Positions 20,393 through 28,036 of a DNA stretch of 64,000 bases are shown here, piece after piece. Location: positions 1 to 64,000 of the forward strand of contig NZ_WHVL01000004.1 in the NCBI RefSeq assembly GCF_020622355.1, in the 5' to 3' direction. The notes beneath the pieces are model-generated. The model was given only the letters and a program-made list of their open reading frames with translations, was not told the origin of the DNA and ran no database searches. Source of the stretch: Vreelandella malpeensis. GTDB lineage: Bacteria; Pseudomonadota; Gammaproteobacteria; Pseudomonadales; Halomonadaceae. The first letter of the stretch is position 1. Each line of letters opens with the position of its first letter. The translations under genes were made by a program, and so were the position numbers.

Positions 20393-21799
20393 ATGATGTC
20401 TCGTGGTGGTGAAAGAAAGTCGGACAAGGGGGTAGTGTTTTCAGAACGTTACCCTCCACAACTGGTATTCCCGGTATTGGATATTGCGGCTATTGCATTC
20501 GTAGGCTTTATAGCTCATTTATATCGCTTCGGAACTGTGGAACTACATGAGCGCTATGTATTGGCGCTCGCTTGCATGTCTCTTCTTGTTATTATCATCA
20601 ATAATTCGACCGGTAGTTACAAACGCTGGCGCGTATCTTCGAGCTATTATCTACTTGGCAAGCTCATGCTCGTATGGCTGGCTGTTGCAATCATCGCTGC
20701 TTCGCTGATTTATTTTGCAGATGCTTCCGAACGGTATTCCAGGCTCTGGATAGGTTTGACGCTGCTGGGTTCTTTCATATTGGCAGGTGGTGCTCGCATT
20801 GCCGTTCAATACGGTTTGCGTCGAGTACGACTGCGAGGAGGAGCGCGACGGCCTATCTTTCTTGTCGGTCCTGGAGCCAACGTTCTCAATGTGGCCAAAG
20901 GCATGCGTCAAGCTGCCTGGGAAGGCCATTCAATCGCCGGCGTCGAGCGACTTCATGGAACGCCTGAGCACTCGAACATGACCCGAATCGCCGAACGCAT
21001 CAGCGCTTCAGGTGCTGCGGAGGTATGGATATGCGTTCCACTCGAGATGGGAGATACCGTTCATGGCCTGTTCTATGCGCTGCGTAACCATACCGAAGAG
21101 ATTCGCTTGATTCCCGACTTCAAGGACATGCGGCTCTTAAATCATCGCACCAGCGAAGTGGCGGGGCATTTAGCTATCGATTTGAGCGTTTCGCCCATCA
21201 GCGGAATGGCACGACTGGTCAAGCGTGCCGAAGATATTCTGCTTGGCGGGCTCATCACGCTGATGATCTTGCCCGTCTGCCTGTTGATCGCCCTGATCAT
21301 CAAGATGACTTCCAAGGGGCCGGTACTGTTCAAGCAATATCGCACCGGTTCGAACGGCAAGCAGTTCAAGGTATACAAGTTTCGTTCCATGCATGTGCAT
21401 CAGGAAAGTGAGGGCGTGGTTACTCAGGCTACGAAGGGTGACAGTCGCTTGACGCCGATTGGCGCGCTACTTCGCAAGACATCGCTGGACGAGCTTCCTC
21501 AGTTCTACAACGTGCTGCAAGGACGTATGTCCATCGTCGGCCCACGCCCGCATGCGCTGGCCCATAACGAATACTACAAGGAGCTGGTCGAATCCTACAT
21601 GCGTCGGCACAAGGTCAAACCGGGGATTACTGGATGGGCGCAGGTGAATGGCCTGCGCGGTGAAACCGAGACCCTGGAGAAGATGCAGCGTCGTGTCGAG
21701 TACGATCTTTGGTATATCGACAACTGGTCGTTGTTCCTCGACATCAAGATCATTTTCATGACCGTGTTCAAGGGTTTCACCAACAAGAACGCCTACTAG
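20393..21799 (+). CDS. Undecaprenyl-phosphate sugar phosphotransferase (WbaP/WcaJ family)
   Basis: 468 residues. Four or five N-terminal membrane helices are followed by a CoA-binding-like Rossmann region (about 160-270), a re-entrant helix (about 285-310) and the C-terminal catalytic domain with GPVLFKQYRTGSNGK, FKVYKFRSM, TKGDSRLTPIG, LDELPQFYNVLQG, MSIVGPRPHA and GITGWAQVNG. It transfers a hexose-1-phosphate (glucose or galactose in characterised members) to undecaprenyl phosphate, so it starts repeat-unit synthesis. ATG 20393 is preferred with AGGA upstream; TTG 20372, overlapping the polymerase stop, is an alternative. Confidence 0.9.
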   Translation: MMSRGGERKSDKGVVFSERYPPQLVFPVLDIAAIAFVGFIAHLYRFGTVELHERYVLALACMSLLVIIINNSTGSYKRWRVSSSYYLLGKLMLVWLAVAIIAASLIYFADASERYSRLWIGLTLLGSFILAGGARIAVQYGLRRVRLRGGARRPIFLVGPGANVLNVAKGMRQAAWEGHSIAGVERLHGTPEHSNMTRIAERISASGAAEVWICVPLEMGDTVHGLFYALRNHTEEIRLIPDFKDMRLLNHRTSEVAGHLAIDLSVSPISGMARLVKRAEDILLGGLITLMILPVCLLIALIIKMTSKGPVLFKQYRTGSNGKQFKVYKFRSMHVHQESEGVVTQATKGDSRLTPIGALLRKTSLDELPQFYNVLQGRMSIVGPRPHALAHNEYYKELVESYMRRHKVKPGITGWAQVNGLRGETETLEKMQRRVEYDLWYIDNWSLFLDIKIIFMTVFKGFTNKNAY

Positions 21800-21825
21800 C
21801 CGACACGTTTACAAGAGGTAGCGCC

Positions 21826-22836
21826 ATGATATTGGTCACAGGAGGAACGGGGTACATCGGGTCGCATGTCGTCGTCGAGCTCTTGCAAGCAGGCCAGGAC
21901 GTGGTCGTGCTCGACAACTTGAGTAACAGCTGTCCAAGCGTCATCCATCGTATCGAGAAGATTACCCGGCGTGGCGTGACCTTTTTCGAAGGCGATGTGT
22001 GTGATCGAGGGTTGTTGACTGACATCTTTGGGCGTCACGGCGTCTCGGCGGTAATCCATTGCGCTGGTTTGAAAGCCGTCAGCGAGAGTGTGAGAAAGCC
22101 ACTCGAGTATTATGAAAATAACGTTTACGGCACCTTGAGCTTGTGTGCCGCGATGCAGGCAGCCAACGTGAAGAAGCTGGTCTTCAGCTCTTCCGCCACG
22201 GTCTATGGTGAAGAGGCAAGCACCCCTTACGTCGAGACCATGCCCCGCGGAGTGGCCACGAGCCCTTATGGAACGTCCAAGGGAATGGTGGAAAAGGTTC
22301 TGGAAGACTTGAGTGCGAGCGACGCACAGTGGTCCATTTCCATTCTTCGCTATTTCAATCCGGTGGGGGCGCACCCTTCCGGTCTGATCGGCGAGGCGCC
22401 ACAGGGTATCCCCAATAATTTGATGCCGTATATCGCTCAAGTGGCGGCGGGGTCGCTGAGCGAGTTGTCGATCTATGGTAGCGACTATCCTACCGAAGAC
22501 GGTACGTGCGTACGGGATTACCTGCATGTCGTGGACCTGGCGCAAGGACACTCAAAGGCCTTGACGCATCTGCAGCATGGGGTGCATCACTATAATCTGG
22601 GAACCGGGCAGGGAGTGTCGGTACTGGAGATGGTTGAAAGCTTCATGGCTGCCACCGGGGTGAAGGTACCTTATCGATTCGCTCCACGTCGTGAAGGTGA
22701 CTTGCCTGCTTTCTGGGCCAGTGCAAACAAGGCTTGTCAGGATCTCGGCTGGCGCGCCGAAATGAGCCTGACGGACATGATGATTGACACCTGGCGCTGG
22801 CAGCAAAATGCAACGCAAGACACCGCCACTTCATAA
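21826..22836 (+). CDS. galE: UDP-glucose 4-epimerase
   Basis: 336 residues, standard for GalE. An extended short-chain dehydrogenase fold: NAD-binding TGGTGYIGSH at the N-terminus, a Ser-rich SSSATVYG block and the catalytic YGTSK (YxxxK), then RYFNPVGAHPSG, NNLMPYIAQVA and GTCVRDYLHVVDLA, all typical. It interconverts UDP-glucose and UDP-galactose (or the GlcNAc/GalNAc pair), probably feeding this locus. AGAGGT precedes the ATG. The start lies 26 bp after the phosphotransferase stop, in the same transcript. Confidence 0.95.
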   Translation: MILVTGGTGYIGSHVVVELLQAGQDVVVLDNLSNSCPSVIHRIEKITRRGVTFFEGDVCDRGLLTDIFGRHGVSAVIHCAGLKAVSESVRKPLEYYENNVYGTLSLCAAMQAANVKKLVFSSSATVYGEEASTPYVETMPRGVATSPYGTSKGMVEKVLEDLSASDAQWSISILRYFNPVGAHPSGLIGEAPQGIPNNLMPYIAQVAAGSLSELSIYGSDYPTEDGTCVRDYLHVVDLAQGHSKALTHLQHGVHHYNLGTGQGVSVLEMVESFMAATGVKVPYRFAPRREGDLPAFWASANKACQDLGWRAEMSLTDMMIDTWRWQQNATQDTATS

Positions 22837-22909
22837 GCCGTGCTATAGTGCCGCCGAATCGCTGCCGACGTCTCGGCGGTATCGGGCTGACTTATTTACA
22901 AGCGATATC

Positions 22910-24151
22910 ATGTCGAACACTGCACGGTGGGCTCACCACTATACTTCTCTTGCGGCGTTCCTGTTCGGAGCGCTCTCTCTCGTCATTCCCACTGGTTATT
23001 CGCTGGGCGCTGCCTTGCTCTTGCTGGGCGGGATAGCGTTGGTTTTTCTGCGTCCGGGCTTGAAGCTGGACCGGCAGGATCGAGCCATCATGGCGGTCAT
23101 GCTTGCCTACGCCGTGGTCGTCATGCTCATGGCCTTGTGGGGGGGCGAGAGCTCGCGTGCGCTGGACCGCCCCAGCCGACTCCTGCTGGCCGTGCCGGCG
23201 CTGCTGTTCGTGCTGGCGTACCCGCCTAGGCTTGCGTGGATGTGGGCGGGCTTTGCCGTTGGTGCGATTGCAGCGGGCACCTGGGCGGCCTGGCAGAAAC
23301 TCTTCATGGATATAGAGCGTGCAGGAGGATATACGCACGTCATCCAGTTCGGTAACTTGAGCATGCTGCTGGGAATTCTCAGTCTTGCCGGCTTGGGGTG
23401 GGCTTTTGTTCAACCTCGTCGCCTGACATGGAGTGCTTTTCTCTTGGGAGGAGCCTTGATGGGCATTCTCGGCTCCCTGTTGTCCGGAAGCCGAGGTGGC
23501 TGGATAGGCTTCCCGCTCGTACTCATCGTTCTTTATCGAAGCTATGGCAGTCAGCTTTCTCTTAGACTCAAGCTTGCTATCTTCGGTGGCGTGCTGGCAG
23601 CAGCAGCAGTGGTATTTTTCATGCCTCAGACAGGGGTGCAAGAAAGAGTAATTCAGGCATTCAATGATATTGCTTGGTATCTTTCTGGGGATTCACAGGA
23701 GACATCATTGGGAGCGCGTTTCGAGATGTGGAAGGGAGCCACTCACTTGATCGCTGATAAACCTTTTCTGGGGTGGGGTGAAATCGGTTATCAGTCCGGA
23801 ATGGCCTCATTGGCTGAGCAAGGCTTAGTGAATCCGTCCATTCTTCAATTCGGCCACGCGCATAACGAATTCCTGGATGCTTTCGCTAAACGGGGGGTCG
23901 TCGGGCTGACCGTTTTGTTGCTGCTCTACCTCGTGCCCATGCGCCTTTTCGGGCGCTACCTGCGTCACGACAATCTCGAGGTACGTTCGGTCGCCGTGGC
24001 AGGGGTATTGCTCAGCGTTGCCTATATCGATTTTGGTCTGTCCCAGGTGTTTCTCACCCATAACAGTGGCGTCATGATGTTCGCTTTTCTGCTGGCCATA
24101 TTGTGGGGCGTGCATGGCCACCATCGTCGCTGTCTGGCGTCACGAACCTAG
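22910..24151 (+). CDS. O-antigen ligase family protein (WaaL-like)
   Basis: 413 residues with about 11-12 membrane segments. RSLLSGSRGGWIGF-type sequence in mid-protein and the periplasmic loop ending FGHAHNEFLDAFAKRGVVG carry the Arg and H-N-E-F residues of O-antigen ligases. It would transfer the finished polymer from undecaprenyl diphosphate to lipid A-core or another acceptor. The locus thus has two members of this superfamily; this one has ordinary high-GC codons, unlike the one at 19026. It starts 73 bp after galE; a longer frame overlapping galE is rejected. Polymerase activity cannot be excluded. Confidence 0.83.
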   Translation: MSNTARWAHHYTSLAAFLFGALSLVIPTGYSLGAALLLLGGIALVFLRPGLKLDRQDRAIMAVMLAYAVVVMLMALWGGESSRALDRPSRLLLAVPALLFVLAYPPRLAWMWAGFAVGAIAAGTWAAWQKLFMDIERAGGYTHVIQFGNLSMLLGILSLAGLGWAFVQPRRLTWSAFLLGGALMGILGSLLSGSRGGWIGFPLVLIVLYRSYGSQLSLRLKLAIFGGVLAAAAVVFFMPQTGVQERVIQAFNDIAWYLSGDSQETSLGARFEMWKGATHLIADKPFLGWGEIGYQSGMASLAEQGLVNPSILQFGHAHNEFLDAFAKRGVVGLTVLLLLYLVPMRLFGRYLRHDNLEVRSVAVAGVLLSVAYIDFGLSQVFLTHNSGVMMFAFLLAILWGVHGHHRRCLASRT

Positions 24152-24172
24152 AATGCGGTGCTGACAGCATGC

Positions 24173-24198
24173 AAAGGGCGGCCAGTGCCGCCCTTTTT
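24173..24198. terminator. Terminator between the convergent ligase and GT32-like genes
   Basis: A 10-bp stem (AAAGGGCGGC / GCCGCCCTTT) with a CAGT loop is followed by T on the plus strand. The stop codon of the minus-strand gene (24197-24199) abuts it, so minus-strand transcripts also run through it, with only three T there. Confidence 0.88.
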
Positions 24199-25018
24199 AC
24201 GTTTTATCGGCAAGATCATGATCGTCTCGAATGACCCGTACTCGCGTCTGCTCCTTGGTCCACTTGCCCGCCTTCTTGTCGATGTACTGAAAGTGCTCGT
24301 TGGTGAAGCTTCCCTGATTGCAGGCGTAGCGGTAGGGCACCGTAGGCACCATGGCGGGGTCGAGGTGCTGATTGAAGACGCCGGGGCCGGTCAGCTCGAA
24401 CACGTTGGTGAGCGTGTTCGCCTCGATATTGCGCTGGACCTGGTCGATCAGGGTGCGCAGGTTGGGGTTCTCGGCCTGGCTCGCAATGAAGTAGTTACTG
24501 ATTTCGCCGCGCCGTGTGGTAACAAAGAGCTCCGGGGTGTCTTTTCCGATCACGCAGCCAAGTGGCCAGACCGCATGGGCATCGATATCCAGGTAGACCC
24601 CGCCGTGATGATAGAGCACCAGCAGTCGCCAGAAGTCCGCCTGGGCGGCGCCGATCTGCAGCCGAGCGTAGTTCTGGTTGATGCGCGTGTCGAAGTGACG
24701 GGCGATGAACGCCTGGCGCGCCTCGGTGATCATGAAGCGGTATTCGAAGCGTGGCGCCATCAACCGGTTGAAGAGGTAGTTCAGATAGACCGGCAGGGTG
24801 ACGCGGTCGGTGAAGTTGGTCTGCCACAGCGTACGGGGTATGGCCGTCTGATCATGGGGTTTCAAAAGCGGCGGCGCGTAGGCGGGCAACGTGAAGCGCT
24901 TGTTCGGCGCCAGCGCGTGGAATGCGTAGCTTGAAAGCTTGGTGATGTTGGCGACAAGCTTGATCACTCGGCTTGCCGCCACGATGATCAGGCGACTGGC
25001 ATTGCTGGGTTGGGTCAT
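24197..25018 (-). CDS. Glycosyltransferase with DXD motif (GT32-like)
   Basis: 273 residues. TAIPRTLWQTNFTDR near residue 60 and QADFWRLLVLYHHGGVYLDID (DID at about 143-145) are the GT32/OCH1 signatures, and ELTGPGVFNQHL follows. A hydrophobic N-terminal helix (about 8-30) may anchor it to the membrane. It points toward the polysaccharide locus but on the opposite strand, so it may act on the same polymer, on core LPS, or be an independent capsule gene. Acceptor and donor are unknown. Confidence 0.8.
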   Translation of the reverse strand: MTQPSNASRLIIVAASRVIKLVANITKLSSYAFHALAPNKRFTLPAYAPPLLKPHDQTAIPRTLWQTNFTDRVTLPVYLNYLFNRLMAPRFEYRFMITEARQAFIARHFDTRINQNYARLQIGAAQADFWRLLVLYHHGGVYLDIDAHAVWPLGCVIGKDTPELFVTTRRGEISNYFIASQAENPNLRTLIDQVQRNIEANTLTNVFELTGPGVFNQHLDPAMVPTVPYRYACNQGSFTNEHFQYIDKKAGKWTKEQTRVRVIRDDHDLADKT

Positions 25019-25071
25019 GAGAAGCCCGTTTCTTTCCCTCAGAAAAGCGCTATCTTACCCGCAATATTGTG

Positions 25072-25653
25072 TCACCAGCCACCTTGCCCCTCGAGAAGGC
25101 TCAGCACGTTGTTGTCGATGGCGAGCTTGAAGTCCGCCGTGGCAAGCACCATCGCATCTCCCGCGCGCACCACCCGGGTGCTCACGTAGATGTAGTCCTG
25201 GCCTTGGGCATAAGTGCCCATCAGAATCGAGCGGGCGTTGCTCTGGGAGCTCAACCTTTGTACCTGGCGCGACAGGATCAGCTCGCCCACGTTCTCCTCA
25301 ATGAACATGCTATCGCGCATCTTCACCTCGCGAACCTGCATGCCCTGCTGGGCTAGCGCCGAGGCCATGATTTCGGAGCTGATGCGCCCGAAGGTGGAGG
25401 AGGTGGTGAGGTTGTCGATACTCACGAAGGTGGCGGCGATCATCGGGCTGTAGCGAGTCAAGGCAGGGTTGCCGGCCATCATCTGTGCGGCGGCCTCGTG
25501 AGCCAGCTGGGAGAGATCCGGCGGCGGTGGCTCCTGCGGGCGGCTCTGGTTGTTTGCGCAGCCGCTCAGCATCAGCGCGCCGAGCAGCGAAAGCACCAGC
25601 AGGGCGCGGCGGCGGGGAAAGAGGGCAAAGAGTCCGGAAACGATTGCGTGCAT
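25072..25653 (-). CDS. FlgO-like outer-membrane lipoprotein
   Basis: 193 residues. A signal peptide with lipobox LMLSGC (Cys about 32) predicts a lipoprotein, followed by a Pro-rich linker. The domain PMIAATFVSIDNLTTSSTFGRISSEIMASALAQQG, ARSILMGTYAQG and VVRAGDAMVLATADF resembles the FlgO family, whose Vibrio member is an outer-membrane component of the flagellar H-ring. It lies 4 bp downstream of a second lipoprotein gene and is surely co-transcribed with it. No flagellar structural genes are in the window, so a flagellar role is inferred from family only. Confidence 0.72.
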   Translation of the reverse strand: MHAIVSGLFALFPRRRALLVLSLLGALMLSGCANNQSRPQEPPPPDLSQLAHEAAAQMMAGNPALTRYSPMIAATFVSIDNLTTSSTFGRISSEIMASALAQQGMQVREVKMRDSMFIEENVGELILSRQVQRLSSQSNARSILMGTYAQGQDYIYVSTRVVRAGDAMVLATADFKLAIDNNVLSLLEGQGGW

Positions 25654-25657
25654 GGCC

Positions 25658-26389
25658 TTACCAGGTATTGGTGAGCGGAACGGAAGGCTCGACGGGCGTG
25701 TAGGCCCGTTGGGGCGCGTACTGGCGCCGATCGCCCTTGTTGATGTAATAGATGTTGGACGACGAATAGAGAATGCGCTCGTCGTCGATCACCTGAGTGG
25801 TGACGATGATCTCTTCATTGCCGGTGTAGGTCCAGCTGCCGCTGGTGACATCCGCCACCATGGCGGCGGGAATCAGCCCGAGCGCCGGTTCGCTCCAGCG
25901 GTTGATCGGAATGGTGGCCACCGCCACGCCCGCCGCCAATGCCGTAAAGGCTCCTACAGGAGGACGCACGAAGCTTCTATCGCGGTGCTCGACCACCTCG
26001 ACGCCGACCACGACTTCGGCGCTGTTGCTGGTGGGGACGGTGGTCACGTTGGCGCCGCGCGTCACCAGCTCGCTGGTCAGCAGGGCGCGAAAGCCGCGAT
26101 CGAACTCCCCGCCGCTATAGGCGACGTAGCCTTCCGGGTTGGGGTCCTGGATGTGCAGGTCGCGAAAGCGTACTCGCTCGCGCTGGAGGATCTGGCCGGC
26201 TTCGTGGCGGGCCAGCACTTCCCAGTGATGAGCGGCCTGCATGCGCTGCTGCTCGGTGTAGGGGTAGGTCGTGGCGATCGGTACCTGAGAAGTATTGGCG
26301 TAGAAGCAACCACTCAACGCAAGGCTTGATAGCCCCACACCAAGCGCGCACCCGAAACGATGTGTTACGGCTAAAAGGCGGGTATACAC
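25658..26389 (-). CDS. Lipoprotein of unknown function, paired with the FlgO-like protein
   Basis: 243 residues from a GTG start with GAGAAGGAAC just upstream. Lipobox LALSGC gives a mature N-terminal Cys at about 28. A segment near residue 97 (EFDRGFRALLTSELVTRGANV) and VVVGVEVVEHRDRSF recall the fold of FlgO-like and curli-associated lipoproteins, followed by a Gly/Ala-rich hydrophobic stretch (about 148-180) and a Tyr-rich C-terminus. I do not recognise a named family. It is the first gene of a two-gene unit, divergent from the MotB/OmpA-like gene 115 bp away. Confidence 0.7.
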   Translation of the reverse strand: MYTRLLAVTHRFGCALGVGLSSLALSGCFYANTSQVPIATTYPYTEQQRMQAAHHWEVLARHEAGQILQRERVRFRDLHIQDPNPEGYVAYSGGEFDRGFRALLTSELVTRGANVTTVPTSNSAEVVVGVEVVEHRDRSFVRPPVGAFTALAAGVAVATIPINRWSEPALGLIPAAMVADVTSGSWTYTGNEEIIVTTQVIDDERILYSSSNIYYINKGDRRQYAPQRAYTPVEPSVPLTNTW

Positions 26390-26504
26390 CGGCTAGTTCC
26401 TTCTCTTCGCAAAAGGGCTTTTTGATAGACTAGGCCTTCTAGCCTGAAGCTTACACCTTGGGTATCGACCGCCAGGTGAAAAACTTGAATGAGTAGAGTT
26501 CCCC

Positions 26505-27551
26505 ATGCTTGAAGACCACCGGGGCGGCCCGCGCCACGACTCGCTGATGTCCGCCTATTCGCAGGAAGACGGCAACAGCGGCTGGATGATCAGTTACATC
26601 GATATCATGACCCTGCTAGTGGCGCTGTTCGTGGTGATCATCGCCGCCGCCGATATCAGCCCCGGCGGCGCCCAGGAGGATACCCTCGTCGGTGCTGATC
26701 AAGACACGCCGGTGCCGGCGCTGGAAGTCCCCCTGCCGGAGTCGCTTCAGCGCGCCGCCCCCGCGCTGCCGGCGCCGATTCCCGGCGAGCTGAGCCCGGT
26801 CGCGGTCAGCGCCGCGCTCGGAGTGGTCGGCCCGCAGGCTCGGCGCCCGGTCGTCCCTGCACCGAGCGCTCCGCCGGCGCTGCTTGCGCGTCGCGACGTT
26901 GCCATCGAGGCGGTCATCGACGATGCGCCGTTGCAGCCCGCCCCGGTGCTCGAGTGGCTGCTGCCCACGCCGCTGTTTGCCTCAAGCGCCGGCGAAGGCC
27001 CGCCGGTACAGGCACCGCCGCCGATGGCGGACTACATGGTGATCCTCACCGACCGCCCCCCGGTCAACGTAGTCGCCCTCGACGAGTCGGCGATCCAGGG
27101 CGCCGTCGGTGTGGCCGAGCGCTTGAACGCGCGCGTGGCCGAATCCCCCTACCTGCCCAATCTCGAAGGCGTCGAGGTCGCACGCGTGGCTGAAGGCATC
27201 AGCCTTCGTGTACAGGACCAGCTGCTGTTCCCCTCCGCCGAGGCCGAGTTGACAGACGGCGGCACGGTCCTGGTGGGCTCGCTGCTGGAAACCATCCAGC
27301 GCTTCGATGGCGAAGTGTGGGTAGAGGGGCACTCGGATAGCCGGTCGATCAATACCCCGGCATTCTCCTCCAACTGGGCGCTTTCAAGCGCCCGCGCCAT
27401 CGCCATCGTCGAGGCACTGGAGGCGGCGGGCGTGGCACCTTCGAGGCTGCGCGCGGTGGGGCTGGCGGATACCCGGCCCTTGGCGGATAACGCAACGCCC
27501 GAGGGGCGCACGCGCAACCGGCGGGTCGAGGTGGTCATTCACGTCGAATGA
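26505..27551 (+). CDS. MotB-like / OmpA-domain inner-membrane protein
   Basis: 348 residues. One membrane helix (about 28-49) starts WMISYIDIMTLLVALFVV, aligned with the MotB plug/TM; Asp33 sits where MotB has its essential proton-binding Asp. A long Ala/Pro-rich periplasmic linker (about 55-180) leads to a C-terminal OmpA-like peptidoglycan-binding domain (about 225-348, with WVEGHSDSR, NWALSSARAIAIVEAL, GRTRNRRVEV). MotB proteins form stators with MotA; no MotA-type gene adjoins this one. It may pair with a distant MotA/ExbB-like protein. ATG 26505 is chosen; 26547 is possible but without a ribosome site. Confidence 0.82.
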   Translation: MLEDHRGGPRHDSLMSAYSQEDGNSGWMISYIDIMTLLVALFVVIIAAADISPGGAQEDTLVGADQDTPVPALEVPLPESLQRAAPALPAPIPGELSPVAVSAALGVVGPQARRPVVPAPSAPPALLARRDVAIEAVIDDAPLQPAPVLEWLLPTPLFASSAGEGPPVQAPPPMADYMVILTDRPPVNVVALDESAIQGAVGVAERLNARVAESPYLPNLEGVEVARVAEGISLRVQDQLLFPSAEAELTDGGTVLVGSLLETIQRFDGEVWVEGHSDSRSINTPAFSSNWALSSARAIAIVEALEAAGVAPSRLRAVGLADTRPLADNATPEGRTRNRRVEVVIHVE

Positions 27552-27557
27552 AAGATG

Positions 27558-27635
27558 GCGAATAAACCAGGCGAGTAGTTCAGGCGAATAGAACGTGCGA
27601 ATAGAACGTGCGAATAGAAAGTGCGAATAAAAAAA
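27558..27635. repeat. Six-unit degenerate 13-bp tandem array
   Basis: Consecutive 13-nt units start GCGAATA or GCGAGTA at 27558, 27571, 27584, 27597, 27610 and 27623. Units 3 and 4 are identical (GCGAATAGAACGT) and unit 5 differs by one base. The last unit supplies the T-run (on the minus strand) of the small RNA terminator. It begins just after the stop codon of the MotB-like gene. Confidence 0.85.
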
Positions 27636-27727
27636 GACCCGCCGGGGGTGGGCGGGTCAGTAAGGGCTTGGCTCGGTGTAGTCTGCTGGCATCAGGTGAG
27701 GGGTGTACCAAGGGTGCCAGCAGGTAC
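27629..27727 (-). ncRNA. Candidate free-standing small RNA, about 99 nt
   Basis: On the minus strand a consensus-like promoter is followed about 100 nt later by a textbook terminator: stem GGCGGGTC / GACCCGCC written from either side, 7-nt loop, seven U. No open reading frame or ribosome site lies between. The predicted RNA can fold a 9-bp hairpin CUGCUGGCA / UGCCAGCAG with a C-rich 23-nt loop (ACCCCUCACC), or alternatively GUACC / GGUAC at the 5' end, which excludes the first. The exposed C-rich loop could pair with Shine-Dalgarno sequences. It is not 4.5S RNA (no GGAAGGAAGC-type loop), nor is it recognisably 6S or tmRNA. Expression is inferred. Confidence 0.6.
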
Positions 27728-27733
27728 AATTCG

Positions 27734-27780
27734 AGTATAGCCTTCCTCAGGCCTTTGCCAAGTTTTTTTATAATTTTCTG
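27734..27780 (-). promoter_or_regulatory. Sigma70 promoter with UP-like element driving the sRNA candidate
   Basis: Reading the minus strand: an A/T-rich tract (27762-27778, GAAAATTATAAAAAAAC) resembling an UP element, -35 TTGGCA (27761-27756), a 16-bp spacer, and -10 TATACT (27739-27734). The expected start is the G at 27727. This is the best sigma70 match seen in the window. Confidence 0.65.
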
Positions 27781-27985
27781 CTTGGCTGTTCATCTCTTGT
27801 CCAAGTTATTTTCCTTCCATCACCTCATCTCATGCTCTTCCATGGTGCGGCTTGAATGCTCGACGATGGTGCATCTGATCAATGCGGCGTTTGAAATTCT
27901 GCTAACCGGCTGATGCATTTAAATAAAAATGCATTGGCACATAACCTGCTAATCAAAAGCCATGATCGCGCACATGGTGCTGATC

Positions 27986-28019
27986 GTTTGCAGGCCAATC
28001 ATGTTTGCAGGCCAATCAT
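27986..28019. repeat. 17-bp perfect tandem duplication upstream of mpgP
   Basis: GTTTGCAGGCCAATCAT occurs at 27986-28002 and again at 28003-28019 with no spacer, ending 17 bp before the mpgP start codon. It may be a slippage duplication or a doubled regulator site. Confidence 0.9.
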
Positions 28020-28036
28020 TGAAGACAGGTGATGTC

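Larger units (their letters stand above)
27552..28036. other. 485-bp intergenic region: tandem repeats, sRNA candidate, AT hairpin, 17-bp duplication
   Basis: No convincing protein gene. In order it holds a 13-bp tandem array (27558-27635), a minus-strand small RNA gene with promoter (27629-27780), an AT-rich inverted repeat ATGCATTT / AAATGCAT (27913-27934) and a 17-bp perfect tandem duplication (27986-28019) next to the mpgP ribosome site. A 101-codon plus-strand frame (27608-27913) runs through all of these and is not believed. Confidence 0.7.

Noticed and set aside
27629..27727. Identity of the small RNA as 4.5S (SRP) RNA
   Set aside because: Size and terminator fit, but the conserved GGUCAGG...GGAAGGAAGCAGCC loop region is absent on both strands.
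27608..27913. 101-codon plus-strand frame after the MotB-like gene
   Set aside because: It crosses the tandem array, the sRNA terminator and its promoter, has no ribosome site and no family resemblance.
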